NCBI GenBank assembly: GCA_035560935.1
Contig: DATMYQ010000090.1
Coordinates: 1-27,315 of the forward strand
Reading direction: 5' to 3'
Length of the DNA: 27,315 bases
Source: DATMYQ01 sp035560935
Lineage (GTDB): Bacteria > Bacillota > Negativicutes > Sporomusales > Sporomusaceae
The notes below the pieces were generated by a model, which saw nothing but the letters and a program-made list of their open reading frames with translations, was not told where the DNA came from and did no database searches. Below are positions 14,454-22,396 of this stretch, piece by piece (the stretch's first letter is position 1; each line of letters opens with the position of its first letter). The position numbers were made by a program, and so were the translations under genes.

Positions 14454-15641
14454 ATGGCCGTGGCGATTATTCCGGCGGCGGGACAAGGGCGTCGGATGGG
14501 ATCCGGAGTAAATAAAGCTTTTCTGACGCTGGCGGGAGAACCGATTCTGCTGCGTACGGTGCGGATATTGGCACAGTGCTCTAATATTGGTCGTTTGATT
14601 GTCGTTGCAGCACCGGAAGAAACGGAAACGGTAACGGGAATGCTGTTGTCGCTAAACAAGCTAACATTGCCGTGGTTGGTGGTGGCTGGCGGCAGCGAGC
14701 GCCAGTATTCGGTGGCCAACGCACTGGCCATGGTGACAGAAGAAGATAAAATTGTTCTGGTACATGATGGGGCACGCCCTTTAGTGGATCCGAAAAATGT
14801 CGAGGAAGTGATTGAAGCTGCCCGGCAGCATGGCGCGGCTATTTTGGCTGTGCCGGTTAAGGATACCGTGAAACAGGTGGATGAAGAAGGATTTGTGAAA
14901 GCGACTCCAGAGCGGAAAGAATTATGGAATGTGCAAACGCCGCAGGCGTTCACCGGTGAAGTACTGAAGCGGGCGCATGCGGCAGCTCGCCGGGACGACT
15001 TTTTGGGAACGGATGAAGCGTCGTTGGTAGAACGTCTGAATATAAAAGTTAAGATTGTGGCTGGCAGTGACCGCAATATCAAGATTACAACGCCGGCGGA
15101 TATTGCTGTGGCGCAGAGATTGTTAAATGATTCTGCGGTACCTGGGACCGTATTGCCGGTACTTGGTTTCCGGTGCGGGATGGGATATGATGTGCACCGA
15201 TTGGTGACAGGGAGAAAGTTAATACTGGGCGGCGTGGAGATACCACATACCCACGGCCTGGATGGGCATTCTGACGCAGATGTGCTGTTGCACGCGATTA
15301 AAGATGCTCTCCTGGGGGCGGCGGCACTGGGGGATATCGGACGGCACTTCCCGGATACGGATGGCCGGTATCGGGGAATATCCAGCTTGCTGCTGTTGGC
15401 GGAAGTACGTGATTTGGTGACAGGAGCCGGTTATCAGGTTAACAATCTGGACGCCACGGTGGTGGCACAAAAACCGAAACTGGCGCCGTTTATTGAAACG
15501 ATGAGAACTAATATTGCTGCAACGCTGAGGATTGAAAACAATCAGGTTAATGTAAAAGCGACGACTACAGAAGAGCTGGGGTTTGCGGGACGCCGGGAAG
15601 GAATTGCCGCGTATGCCACCGCTACACTTATTCCCTGCTAG
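14454..15641 (+). CDS. ispDF: Bifunctional IspD/IspF isoprenoid (MEP pathway) enzyme
   Basis: One 395-residue protein carries two non-consecutive MEP-pathway activities. Residues 1 to about 225 are IspD (4-diphosphocytidyl-2-C-methyl-D-erythritol synthase), with the nucleotide loop IPAAGQGRRMG, a following lysine (VNKAFLTL), VHDGARPLV and QTPQAF. Residues about 238-395 are IspF (2-C-methyl-D-erythritol 2,4-cyclodiphosphate synthase), with GMGYDVHRL (zinc ligands Asp246, His248), HSDADVLLHAI, DIGRHFPDTD and the C-terminal KATTTEELGFAGRREGI. Fused IspDF is well known in alpha- and epsilonproteobacteria; Bacillus has separate adjacent genes. The reading frame is continuous. The ATG 14454 start has only a modest ribosome site. 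Confidence 0.95.
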   Translation: MAVAIIPAAGQGRRMGSGVNKAFLTLAGEPILLRTVRILAQCSNIGRLIVVAAPEETETVTGMLLSLNKLTLPWLVVAGGSERQYSVANALAMVTEEDKIVLVHDGARPLVDPKNVEEVIEAARQHGAAILAVPVKDTVKQVDEEGFVKATPERKELWNVQTPQAFTGEVLKRAHAAARRDDFLGTDEASLVERLNIKVKIVAGSDRNIKITTPADIAVAQRLLNDSAVPGTVLPVLGFRCGMGYDVHRLVTGRKLILGGVEIPHTHGLDGHSDADVLLHAIKDALLGAAALGDIGRHFPDTDGRYRGISSLLLLAEVRDLVTGAGYQVNNLDATVVAQKPKLAPFIETMRTNIAATLRIENNQVNVKATTTEELGFAGRREGIAAYATATLIPC

Positions 15642-15660
15642 CGGGAATGGGAAAAATCCA

Positions 15661-15689
15661 TTGACACTGCATCAAGGTGTCAGTATAAT
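15661..15689 (+). promoter_or_regulatory. Consensus promoter of the cysE-cysS operon
   Basis: TTGACA (15661-15666) and TATAAT (15684-15689) are exact consensus with a 17-base spacer. A dyad, TGACAC (15662-15667) and GTGTCA (15677-15682), spans the -35 and spacer and could be an operator. Transcription starts near 15696. Confidence 0.9.
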
Positions 15690-15695
15690 TTACAC

Positions 15696-15965
15696 AGGAA
15701 TAACCATTTGGAGACAGGTGGATACAAAAACTGCTGAGAACAGGGAGAGTAAACATCAGTCCTTTCTTCAGAGAGGCGTTGTCACAGGCTGAAAACGACG
15801 CCGGATGGACCTGTTGAAGTGCACCTGGGAGCATGGATGGCGGAACTAGAAGTATGCTGTCCCGGTTGCCGCCGTTAACGGTATCAAGCGGAGCGCTTCG
15901 GTGCTCAAGCAGAGTGGAACCACGGACCACCGTCTCTGTACCAGGGCGGCGGTCTTTTTATTTTT
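15696..15965 (+). ncRNA. T-box leader (tRNA-Cys sensing riboswitch)
   Basis: This 5' leader senses uncharged tRNA and controls the downstream genes by antitermination. Stem I contains the AGTA turn (about 15748-15751) and AGAGAGGCG. The conserved GAAG-TGC-ACCTGGGAGC segment has specifier codon TGC (Cys) at 15820-15822. The T-box AGAGTGGAACCACGG lies at 15911-15925. Its TGGA bulge would pair with an acceptor end bearing discriminator U, as bacterial tRNA-Cys has. A terminator follows at 15925-15965. Specifier, bulge and downstream genes all agree on cysteine. Confidence 0.95.
15925..15965 (+). terminator. Conditional terminator of the T-box
   Basis: GACCACCG (15925-15932) pairs with CGGCGGTC (15947-15954) with one mismatch, followed by TTTTTATTTTT. 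Its left arm begins at the end of the T-box, so the antiterminator and terminator exclude each other. Confidence 0.88.
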
Positions 15966-15982
15966 AAAATGGAGGGGATCGC

Positions 15983-16678
15983 ATGTTCGCGCAGATCAAG
16001 CGGGATGTCCGGGTAGTCTTTGACAGGGATCCGGCGGCCAGAAGTATTTGGGAAGTATTGCTTTGCTATCCGGGGCTACACGCTATCTGGTTGCACCGGA
16101 TTGCCCACAGGCTGTATAAAGCCGGTTGGGTGCTTTTGCCACGGCTGATCTGTTATTTCTCCCGCATATTGACTGGCGTGGATATTCATCCGGGTGCGAC
16201 CATTGGAGAGGGATTATTTATTGATCATGCCACTGGCGTGGTTATTGGAGAGACGGCGATTGTGGGCAATAATGTGACTTTATATCAGGGAGTGACACTG
16301 GGCGGGACCGGCAAAGAGAAAGGAAAGCGTCATCCCACTGTCGGTAATAACGTTGTTGTGGCCAGTGGGGCCAAGGTTTTGGGGTCCTTTAAGGTGGGGG
16401 ATAATTCGAAGATTGGAGCCGGATCCGTCGTGCTGCAGGAAGTACCGCCAAACTCCACGGTCGTAGGTATACCGGGAAAAATTGTCTGGCACGAGGGACG
16501 AAAAGTTAGCTCCAGCGGCACCACGGTGCCCTGCGATGACATTGATCTCCAACATGATGTACTACCGGATCCCGTGACGGAAATGATGATGTGCATGCAA
16601 CGGAATTTGATCCGCATGGAAGCCCGTGTGGAGTATTTGGAGAAGGAGCTGAAAAAACATGACCTTAAAAGTCTTTAA
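15983..16678 (+). CDS. cysE: Serine O-acetyltransferase CysE
   Basis: CysE acetylates L-serine with acetyl-CoA to make O-acetylserine, the carbon acceptor for cysteine synthesis. The 231-residue product has the N-terminal helical part (about 1-65) and a left-handed beta-helix of hexapeptide repeats. The motifs GVDIHPGATIGEGLFIDHATG (family histidine and aspartate), VTLGGTGKEKGKRHP and GAGSVVLQEVPPNSTVVGIPGK are all present. The C-terminal ~55 residues form a charged, possibly coiled-coil extension (EARVEYLEKELKKHDL) beyond the usual end. GGAGGGG precedes ATG 15983. It overlaps cysS by 20 bases. Control by the T-box means cysteine starvation induces it. Confidence 0.96.
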   Translation: MFAQIKRDVRVVFDRDPAARSIWEVLLCYPGLHAIWLHRIAHRLYKAGWVLLPRLICYFSRILTGVDIHPGATIGEGLFIDHATGVVIGETAIVGNNVTLYQGVTLGGTGKEKGKRHPTVGNNVVVASGAKVLGSFKVGDNSKIGAGSVVLQEVPPNSTVVGIPGKIVWHEGRKVSSSGTTVPCDDIDLQHDVLPDPVTEMMMCMQRNLIRMEARVEYLEKELKKHDLKSL

Positions 16679-18104
16679 TACGCTGACTCGTCAAAAAGAA
16701 GAGTTTGTACCCCTTGTTCCCGGAAAAGTGGGGATGTATGTCTGTGGAGTCACCCCGTATAATCATCCGCATATTGGAAATGCCCGTCCTTATATTACCT
16801 GGGATGTGATCCGCAGATATTTGGAGCATGTTGGATACGAAGTGACCCACGTGCAGAATTTTACGGATATTGATGACAAGATTATCAATACGGCCAAAGC
16901 GGAGAACGTATCCTGGGATGTGATCGCCAACCGGTATATTGCCGCTTATTATGAAGTGATGGACCAGTTGAATATCCGGCGGGCCCATCTGTATCCCCGG
17001 GTTTCGACCCATATTCCGGATATCATCGCGATGATTGCCCGACTGGAAGAAAAGGGACATGCGTATACCGTGGACGGCGATGTGTATTACCGGGTGGAAA
17101 GTTTTGCGGATTACGGAAAACTGAGTGGGCGCAGTCTTGAGGATATGCAGGCCGGCGCCCGGGTAGACGTGGATGAACGAAAACAGCACCCGATGGATTT
17201 TGCTTTATGGAAAAGCGCGAAACCGGGGGAACCGGCGTGGGAAAGTCCATGGGGGCCGGGACGGCCGGGTTGGCATATTGAATGCTCGGTGATGTCGCAC
17301 AAATACCTGGGCAGCCGTTTTGACTTTCACGGTGGCGGTAGTGATCTGATTTTTCCGCATCATGAAAATGAAATTGCCCAGTCGGAAGCATTCAGCGGCG
17401 AAGTGCCCTTTGTCCAATATTGGCTGCATAATGGCTTTATTACGCTTAATGAAGAGAAAATGAGCAAATCGCTGGGGAATTTCTTTTTGGTAAAAGAAAT
17501 TCTGGAACATTTTCCGGCAGAAGTGGTGCGCTTTTTTGTGTTGTCGACCCATTACCGCAGTCCGTTGGATTTCAGTAATGAACGGTTGGCAGAGGCCACC
17601 CGCAGCCTGGAAAGACTAAAAAATGCATTGGGCAACTTGCGGTATTTATTGACCCGGGCCGTGGATGTGCCGGCGACAGCGGAAGCACAGTCATTACAAA
17701 TGGCGACGGATAATGCCCGCAAAGAGTTTGCGGCGGCGATGGATGACGATTTTAATACGGCGCTGGCGATCAGTGTACTGTTTGGCCTGGCTAAAGAGAT
17801 CAATATTTATCATAATAAAGTAGTGACTGGCCTGGTCGAGGCGGAGGCAGCCACTGTGAAACAGGTGATGGCCGCTTTTGGCGAAATGGCGGAGATTTTA
17901 GGCGTTCTTTCCGGCGGTGCCGGCGAAGCGGCTTCAGGTGATGATCAATTAGCCGTGGCATTGATGGATATTATTCTGGAAATCCGTCAGGAAGCCCGCA
18001 AAAAGAAAGACTGGGGCACTGCGGATCAAATCCGGGACCGGCTGGGAGAACTGGGGATTGTTATGGAGGATTCACCCCAGGGAGTCCGGTGGAAAAAACG
18101 GTGA
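16659..18104 (+). CDS. cysS: Cysteinyl-tRNA synthetase
   Basis: This class I synthetase charges tRNA-Cys. The 481-residue product shows VCGVTPYNHPHIGNARP (Cys29 zinc ligand and the HIGH signature as HIGN), WHIECSVM (second zinc cysteine), PHHENEIAQSEA (His and Glu ligands) and KMSKS (267-271). The length is normal for the family. ATG 16659 lies inside the cysE 3' end, with GGAG about ten bases upstream, so the two are co-translated. Pairing cysE and cysS behind one Cys T-box lets uncharged tRNA-Cys raise both cysteine supply and charging capacity. Confidence 0.98.
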   Translation: MTLKVFNTLTRQKEEFVPLVPGKVGMYVCGVTPYNHPHIGNARPYITWDVIRRYLEHVGYEVTHVQNFTDIDDKIINTAKAENVSWDVIANRYIAAYYEVMDQLNIRRAHLYPRVSTHIPDIIAMIARLEEKGHAYTVDGDVYYRVESFADYGKLSGRSLEDMQAGARVDVDERKQHPMDFALWKSAKPGEPAWESPWGPGRPGWHIECSVMSHKYLGSRFDFHGGGSDLIFPHHENEIAQSEAFSGEVPFVQYWLHNGFITLNEEKMSKSLGNFFLVKEILEHFPAEVVRFFVLSTHYRSPLDFSNERLAEATRSLERLKNALGNLRYLLTRAVDVPATAEAQSLQMATDNARKEFAAAMDDDFNTALAISVLFGLAKEINIYHNKVVTGLVEAEAATVKQVMAAFGEMAEILGVLSGGAGEAASGDDQLAVALMDIILEIRQEARKKKDWGTADQIRDRLGELGIVMEDSPQGVRWKKR

Positions 18105-18583
18105 AATTTGAACACTATCAGTCATTAATTCTACGGATGTTTAACCAATGGGATGAGGATGGCGCCCCCATGGCCAGACAAGCAGAAATAAATCCGGAAC
18201 AGTTACCGCCGCTGGTATTGGCTTATGTTGGTGATGCCTGGTTTTCGTTATATGTTCGTACCCGGTTGTTGCATCAAGAGAAAAATAAAGTTCGGGTATT
18301 GCACAGCTATGGAGCAAAAATGGTTTCTGCGGTTATGCAGTCAAGGGCGGTTCATGCCCTTGAACCGCAGCTGACGGAAGAGGAGCTTGCCATCGTCCGG
18401 CGGGGGCGCAATGCAAAATCGAGTGTGCCTAAAAGCGCGTCAGTGAGTGAATACCGTTACAGTACGGGTTTTGAAGCCTTGCTGGGCTATCTTTTTTTAA
18501 CGGGGCGGCAGGAACGACTGGCGCAGATTACAGCAGAAGCATTTTGCATTATTTCCCGGGAAACGGCAGGAGAAATTTTATAA
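18089..18583 (+). CDS. mrnC: Mini-ribonuclease III (MrnC)
   Basis: Mini-III is an RNase III catalytic domain without a dsRNA-binding domain; in Bacillus it matures the ends of 23S rRNA. The 164-residue protein has the motif LAYVGDAWFSLYVRTRL, with catalytic Asp49, and GFEALLGYLFLTG with the second acidic site. The positive patch RRGRNAKSSVPKSASVSEYRYSTG precedes it. The start is ambiguous: GTG 18089 has GGGAG only four bases away, while GTG 18101 overlaps the cysS stop (GTGA) with GGTGG eight bases upstream and would make 160 residues. Gene order cysS-mrnC-rlmB-yacP is conserved in Firmicutes. Confidence 0.95.
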   Translation: MEKTVKFEHYQSLILRMFNQWDEDGAPMARQAEINPEQLPPLVLAYVGDAWFSLYVRTRLLHQEKNKVRVLHSYGAKMVSAVMQSRAVHALEPQLTEEELAIVRRGRNAKSSVPKSASVSEYRYSTGFEALLGYLFLTGRQERLAQITAEAFCIISRETAGEIL

Positions 18584-18598
18584 CGAAAAGGTGGCAGG

Positions 18599-19276
18599 AT
18601 GATGCGCGTGGATTTGATTCATTTTACCCCGGAACCGGAACGTACGGTGGCCATGGCGGCCCGGCTCTGCTATTCGCCGGTTGGCGCGGCGGAACTGGCG
18701 GAACGGATTACGGAACAACAGATTGAAAAACTATTGAACAAAATTGCCGTGATGGGGCATATGTCCACCTTTGAGCATGTCAGTTTCACGTTTGCCGTGG
18801 AAGGGATTTCAAGAGTACTGACCCATCAACTGGTACGTCATCGGATTGCATCTTATTCGCAGCAGTCGCAACGTTATGTGGCGGAACACGGTTTTGAATA
18901 TATCACGCCGCCGTCGGTGGCGGCCCGGCCGGAAACAAAGGAAAAGATGGATGCGCTGATGTTGGAAGTGCAACGGGTTTATGATGAGCTGACGGCATTG
19001 GGAGTCCCTAACGAGGATGCCCGGTATTGTCTCAGCAACGCTACGGAAACCAAAATTGTCATCACCATGAATGCGCGTTCGTTACTGCATTTTTTCAGCG
19101 TTCGCTGTTGTATGCGGGCACAATGGGAAATTCGTCGCCTGGCAGAAGCGATGTTGAAAGAAGTGCAAAAAGCGGCGCCAAAGCTGTTTTTCAAAGCTGG
19201 GCCGCCTTGCGTGACCGACGGTCAGTGCCCGGAAGGAGATATGACTTGCGGACGGTTAGCAGTAAAAAAGAAATAG
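18599..19276 (+). CDS. thyX: Flavin-dependent thymidylate synthase ThyX
   Basis: ThyX converts dUMP to dTMP using methylene-tetrahydrofolate and FAD/NADPH, replacing ThyA. The 225-residue product carries the signature RHRIASYSQQSQRY (R80-H-R82, serine and the nucleotide-binding QSQR), plus MSTFEHVSFTFAVEG near the N-terminus and the C-terminal FxxxGPPCVTDGQCPEG region. Two tandem ATGs (18599, 18602) follow AAAAGGTGG; the second has slightly better spacing. It is inserted between mrnC and rlmB, positions that are adjacent in Bacillus. Cysteines near the C-terminus (GPPCVTDGQCPEGDMTCG) are a notable cluster of unknown purpose. Confidence 0.97.
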   Translation: MMRVDLIHFTPEPERTVAMAARLCYSPVGAAELAERITEQQIEKLLNKIAVMGHMSTFEHVSFTFAVEGISRVLTHQLVRHRIASYSQQSQRYVAEHGFEYITPPSVAARPETKEKMDALMLEVQRVYDELTALGVPNEDARYCLSNATETKIVITMNARSLLHFFSVRCCMRAQWEIRRLAEAMLKEVQKAAPKLFFKAGPPCVTDGQCPEGDMTCGRLAVKKK

Positions 19277-19304
19277 ACAGCAAAGACTGTGGGGGGCGAA
19301 CAGC

Positions 19305-20177
19305 GTGATCAGAGTGCTTGTAAATGATGATCAGGCGTTAGTGGCGGAATACCTGGAGCGTAATCATATTGAGACGACTTTTCTGTATGGAAACATTACA
19401 CAGTTCGGACTGAATAATAATCGCCTTTACCGGCGGTGCGGCGACTATTACGGCTATTTTGACGGGCCGGTACTGCAAGGGATTCTTGCTTTTTACAATT
19501 TGGGCAGTGTAATTCCCCATTTCGAAACGGATAAGGCGATACCGCATTTTGCAGCGCTGATGCGTCGGCGAAATTTTGATTCTTTACTGGGTATGCGAAG
19601 GATTATTCAGCCGTTATATGAGCTGCTCCTGGAAGATAAAGATAAAGAAGTCGTGAATTACAGTGAAAGCGGCTACTATCTTAATCAGGAATTTCACCCC
19701 CATTTTGTAGAAAAAAGCGAATTTGTTGATGTTGAAAAAATGGAACCGGCCGCAGCTTCACGCTTTATTGTCCGGGCCAACCGGCACGGTTTTAAACGGG
19801 ATGTCAGTTCCGAGGTGCATAAAATTATTCGGGAACGGGCTCCGGAAGAAGAATTTGTTTTGATGAAGATTAACGGAAAAATTGTCGGTCAGGCCCAGGT
19901 TCAGACCTTTACTACCCGAATTAATCAGATCGGAGCGGTGTATACGGTGGAGGAAGAACGGGGGCGGGGGTATTGTAAGGCGCTGGTGTCAGAACTGTGC
20001 CGACGGATTTTGGAGCGGGATAAAATACCGGCACTGATGGTTCGCAACGATAACCTGCCGGCGGTGCGGGCCTACACGGCACTGGGGTTCGCCCGTTACG
20101 ATGATTATTTGCTGGTTGGTGTCAAACCGGCGGGCAAGGAGGAGGTCGGAGAAAATGAAAGAGAAAGAACAAAATAA
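19305..20177 (+). CDS. GNAT family N-acetyltransferase, substrate unknown
   Basis: The C-terminal half (about 140-270) is a GNAT acetyltransferase fold: MKINGKIVGQAQVQTFT (strand 4), the acetyl-CoA loop VEEERGRGYCKALVSEL, and VRNDNLPAVRAYTALGFARYDDY. The N-terminal ~135 residues form an extra domain rich in aromatic residues (NNRLYRRCGDYYGYFDGPVLQG), as in two-domain GNAT proteins. The 290-residue product starts at GTG 19305 with G6 eight bases upstream. It overlaps rlmB by 23 bases, so it belongs to the same transcript. Position between thyX and rlmB does not reveal the acceptor; protein, small molecule or antibiotic are all possible. Confidence 0.85.
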   Translation: MIRVLVNDDQALVAEYLERNHIETTFLYGNITQFGLNNNRLYRRCGDYYGYFDGPVLQGILAFYNLGSVIPHFETDKAIPHFAALMRRRNFDSLLGMRRIIQPLYELLLEDKDKEVVNYSESGYYLNQEFHPHFVEKSEFVDVEKMEPAAASRFIVRANRHGFKRDVSSEVHKIIRERAPEEEFVLMKINGKIVGQAQVQTFTTRINQIGAVYTVEEERGRGYCKALVSELCRRILERDKIPALMVRNDNLPAVRAYTALGFARYDDYLLVGVKPAGKEEVGENERERTK

Positions 20178-20925
20178 TGAAGAATTTATCGCCGGCCGAA
20201 ACAGCGTGTTGGAAGCGATCCGCAGCGGTCGGACCATTAATAAACTGCTGGTGTTCAAAGGAGAATGGACGGGCGCTTTGAAGGAAATCACCGGATTGGC
20301 CCGGGAGCGGGGGATTGTGATTCAAGAAGTGGAGGGAAACCGCCTGGATCAAGTGGCCGGAGACACCCGACACCAGGGGGTTGTGGCGTTAGTGGCGCCG
20401 GTTGCCTATGTTGACACTGCTGACATTCTGGAAATCGCCCGGCAACGGGGAGAAGTGCCACTAGTGGTATTGCTGGATGAAATGAACGATCCGCATAATG
20501 TGGGTGCTATTTTGCGGACGGTGGATGCCGCCGGTGCTCATGGGGTACTGCTGCCCAAACGGCGTAGCTGCCCATTGACGCAGACGGTGGCAAAAACGTC
20601 AGCGGGTGCCGTGGAACATGTTCCGGTAGCCCGTATTGGCAACGTATCCCAAACCCTGAAACAACTGAAAGCAGCTGGTCTCTGGGTAGTTGGTGCGGAC
20701 ATGAATGGCGACCGGGAATATCATGAGGTGGATTTGACGGGCCCGATTGTACTTGTGGTGGGCAATGAAGGGGAAGGGATGAGTCGCCTGACCCGGGAAA
20801 CCTGTGATTATCTGGTGCGTATCCCCATGAGAGGGAAAATAAACTCGCTGAATGCTTCGGTGGCCTGTGCCCTGCTTTTATATGAAGCGGTTCGCCAGCG
20901 GGGAAGTGCGGCGGCCTGCCCTTGA
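20155..20925 (+). CDS. rlmB: 23S rRNA (guanosine-2'-O)-methyltransferase RlmB (TrmH/SpoU family)
   Basis: This SPOUT enzyme 2'-O-methylates a guanosine of 23S rRNA (G2251 in E. coli). The 256-residue product has an N-terminal L30e-like substrate-binding domain (FIAGRNSVLEAIRSGRTI onward). The knotted catalytic domain has DEMNDPHNVGAILRTVDAAG (motif 1), VVGNEGEGMSR (motif 2) and IPMRGKINSLNASVACALLLYE (motif 3). The open frame extends to 20101, but ATG 20155 has GGAGGAGG nine bases upstream and the family N-terminus. It ends on the next gene's TTG start (TTGA). Confidence 0.96.
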   Translation: MKEKEQNNEEFIAGRNSVLEAIRSGRTINKLLVFKGEWTGALKEITGLARERGIVIQEVEGNRLDQVAGDTRHQGVVALVAPVAYVDTADILEIARQRGEVPLVVLLDEMNDPHNVGAILRTVDAAGAHGVLLPKRRSCPLTQTVAKTSAGAVEHVPVARIGNVSQTLKQLKAAGLWVVGADMNGDREYHEVDLTGPIVLVVGNEGEGMSRLTRETCDYLVRIPMRGKINSLNASVACALLLYEAVRQRGSAAACP

Positions 20926-21479
20926 TTCGGCGACAGTTGGCAGACCGCAACCGGTCGGGATCGCGGGAAATTCTGCTGGTGGATGGTTATAATGTAGTGA
21001 ACGACTGGCCGGAACTGGTTGCATTACGGGACAGTCTGGAATATGCCCGTGACCGTCTGTTGGCAATAGTAAGCGAGTACTGCTCTTATCAAGGATATCA
21101 GGGAATCGTGGTTTTTGACGCGCATCTGGTGATTGGCGCTGATCGCAGAAAAGATGCGATGGGTGAATTGACGGTGATCTATACTCGCGAAGGGGAAACC
21201 GCTGACAGTTACATTGAACGAACCGCGTATGACTATGTCCGTCAGGGATACCGGGTTTTCGTTGTGACATCAGATTGGGCGGAGCAGTTGGTCATTTTAG
21301 GGGCGGGTGCTTTTCGGATTTCGGCCCGGGAATTGCGGGTAGATGTCAAAAAGACAAAACAGCGGATTACAGAAGAATTGGCGGCAAAGGAACTAAAATT
21401 ACGGCGCCATGAACTGGGGAGCCGGTTGCAGGGAGATGTGCTGGAACGGTTGGATGCGATGCGGCGTGATCGGGAGTGA
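20922..21479 (+). CDS. yacP: NYN (PIN-like) domain ribonuclease, YacP/Rae1 family
   Basis: Bacillus YacP (Rae1) is a ribosome-associated endoribonuclease that cuts mRNA during translation. The 185-residue product has the conserved acidic sites of the fold: ILLVDGYNVVNDWPEL (near residue 18), VVFDAHLV, YTREGETADSYIERTAYD and VVTSDWAEQ. A basic helical tail ends the protein. The TTG start at 20922 overlaps the rlmB stop, with a poor ribosome site, so translation probably relies on coupling. I saw no later start that would keep the first motif. It is the last gene of the cysE operon before the sigH promoter. Confidence 0.92.
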   Translation: MIRRQLADRNRSGSREILLVDGYNVVNDWPELVALRDSLEYARDRLLAIVSEYCSYQGYQGIVVFDAHLVIGADRRKDAMGELTVIYTREGETADSYIERTAYDYVRQGYRVFVVTSDWAEQLVILGAGAFRISARELRVDVKKTKQRITEELAAKELKLRRHELGSRLQGDVLERLDAMRRDRE

Positions 21480-21497
21480 CCGGGAACCGAAGAATGC

Positions 21498-21526
21498 TTG
21501 ACTAAGCAGACGCTGTGGGGTATAAT
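21498..21526 (+). promoter_or_regulatory. sigH promoter
   Basis: TTGACT (21498-21503), 17-base spacer, perfect TATAAT (21521-21526). Transcription would begin near 21533 and give a leader of about 87 bases before ATG 21620. Confidence 0.85.
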
Positions 21527-21541
21527 TTGGTTTGATAAGAC

Positions 21542-21591
21542 ATGCACGTTGCGGGCGGTACTAATCGCTAGGTGCATTTTCTTTTTCTTCG
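21542..21591 (+). promoter_or_regulatory. Hairpin plus T-rich run in the sigH leader (possible attenuator)
   Basis: ATGCAC (21542-21547) pairs with GTGCAT (21572-21577), with inner GCG/CGC, and is followed at once by TTTTCTTTTTCTTC. It lies wholly inside the predicted leader, so it could terminate part of the transcripts before sigH. The stem is short, so function is uncertain. Confidence 0.45.
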
Positions 21592-21619
21592 GCGAAAATG
21601 GATGAGTGGGGGCGATGCG

Positions 21620-22357
21620 ATGCGGGTAAATACTCAACGCGATCTATATGGTTGTTTTGAAAATCTGACAGATGAAGAAATAGTGTTTGACGCCAAAGAC
21701 AATGACAACATGGTCGCTCTGGAGTATTTGATTAATAAATACCGCAACTTCGTTCGGGCCAAGGCCAGATCGTATTTTTTAATTGGTGCGGAACGCGAAG
21801 ACATTATTCAAGAAGGCATGATTGGTTTATACAAAGCTATTCGGGATTTTCGGAACGACAAATTATCTTCTTTTAGGGCTTTTGCAGAATTATGCGTGAC
21901 CCGGCAGATTATTACTGCAATCAAAACGGCTACCCGGCAGAAACACATCCCGCTGAATTCTTATGTGTCGCTGAATAAACCGATTTATGATGAGGACTCT
22001 GACCGGACCTTACTGGATGTCTTGTCCGGATCCAAAATTACCGACCCGGAAGAACTGGTGATCAGCCGGGAGGAATTTGTGGACATTGAAGAAAAAATGG
22101 GTGAGATTCTCAGCGATTTGGAATGGAAGGTCTTAATGTCGTATCTGGACGGCAAATCCTATCAGGAAATTGCTGTAGAGCTGGAGCGTCATGTAAAGTC
22201 GATTGACAACGCTTTGCAACGTGTGAAACGTAAGCTGGAACGTTATCTGGAAAATCGTGGCGAAGACGCGGATATCCGGGGAATGTACAAAGGACTGGCT
22301 GGATTAAACAAGGATATGCCGGGGGATGTGGCTGAGTACAGCGAAAAGTTTGACTAA
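21620..22357 (+). CDS. sigH: RNA polymerase sigma factor SigH (Spo0H)
   Basis: SigH directs transition-state and early sporulation transcription in Bacillus. The protein shows the hallmark region 2 segment LINKYRNFVRAKARSYFLIG, EDIIQEGMIGLYKAIRDF, RQIITAIKTATRQKH and the region 4 helix-turn-helix GKSYQEIAVELERHVKSIDNALQRVKRKLE. In-frame starts exist at GTG 21572, ATG 21602 and ATG 21620. The first lies in the leader hairpin; I chose 21620, with GTGGGGG about nine bases upstream, giving 245 residues. After region 4 a tail of about 30 residues (ending AEYSEKFD) extends beyond the Bacillus protein. The gene is monocistronic with its own promoter and terminator. Confidence 0.96.
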   Translation: MRVNTQRDLYGCFENLTDEEIVFDAKDNDNMVALEYLINKYRNFVRAKARSYFLIGAEREDIIQEGMIGLYKAIRDFRNDKLSSFRAFAELCVTRQIITAIKTATRQKHIPLNSYVSLNKPIYDEDSDRTLLDVLSGSKITDPEELVISREEFVDIEEKMGEILSDLEWKVLMSYLDGKSYQEIAVELERHVKSIDNALQRVKRKLERYLENRGEDADIRGMYKGLAGLNKDMPGDVAEYSEKFD

Positions 22358-22367
22358 AGGTGAACGT

Positions 22368-22396
22368 ACAGTGCTTTTTAAAGCACTGTTTTTTTT
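22368..22396 (+). terminator. Terminator of sigH
   Basis: ACAGTGCTT (22368-22376) and AAGCACTGT (22381-22389), 4-base loop, then T8. A canonical intrinsic terminator. Confidence 0.93.

Noticed and set aside
14267..15082. 271-codon minus-strand frame
   Set aside because: It lies opposite yacL/ispDF coding sequence; its composition (Ser/Thr/Pro/Arg rich) is that of a reverse-frame shadow.
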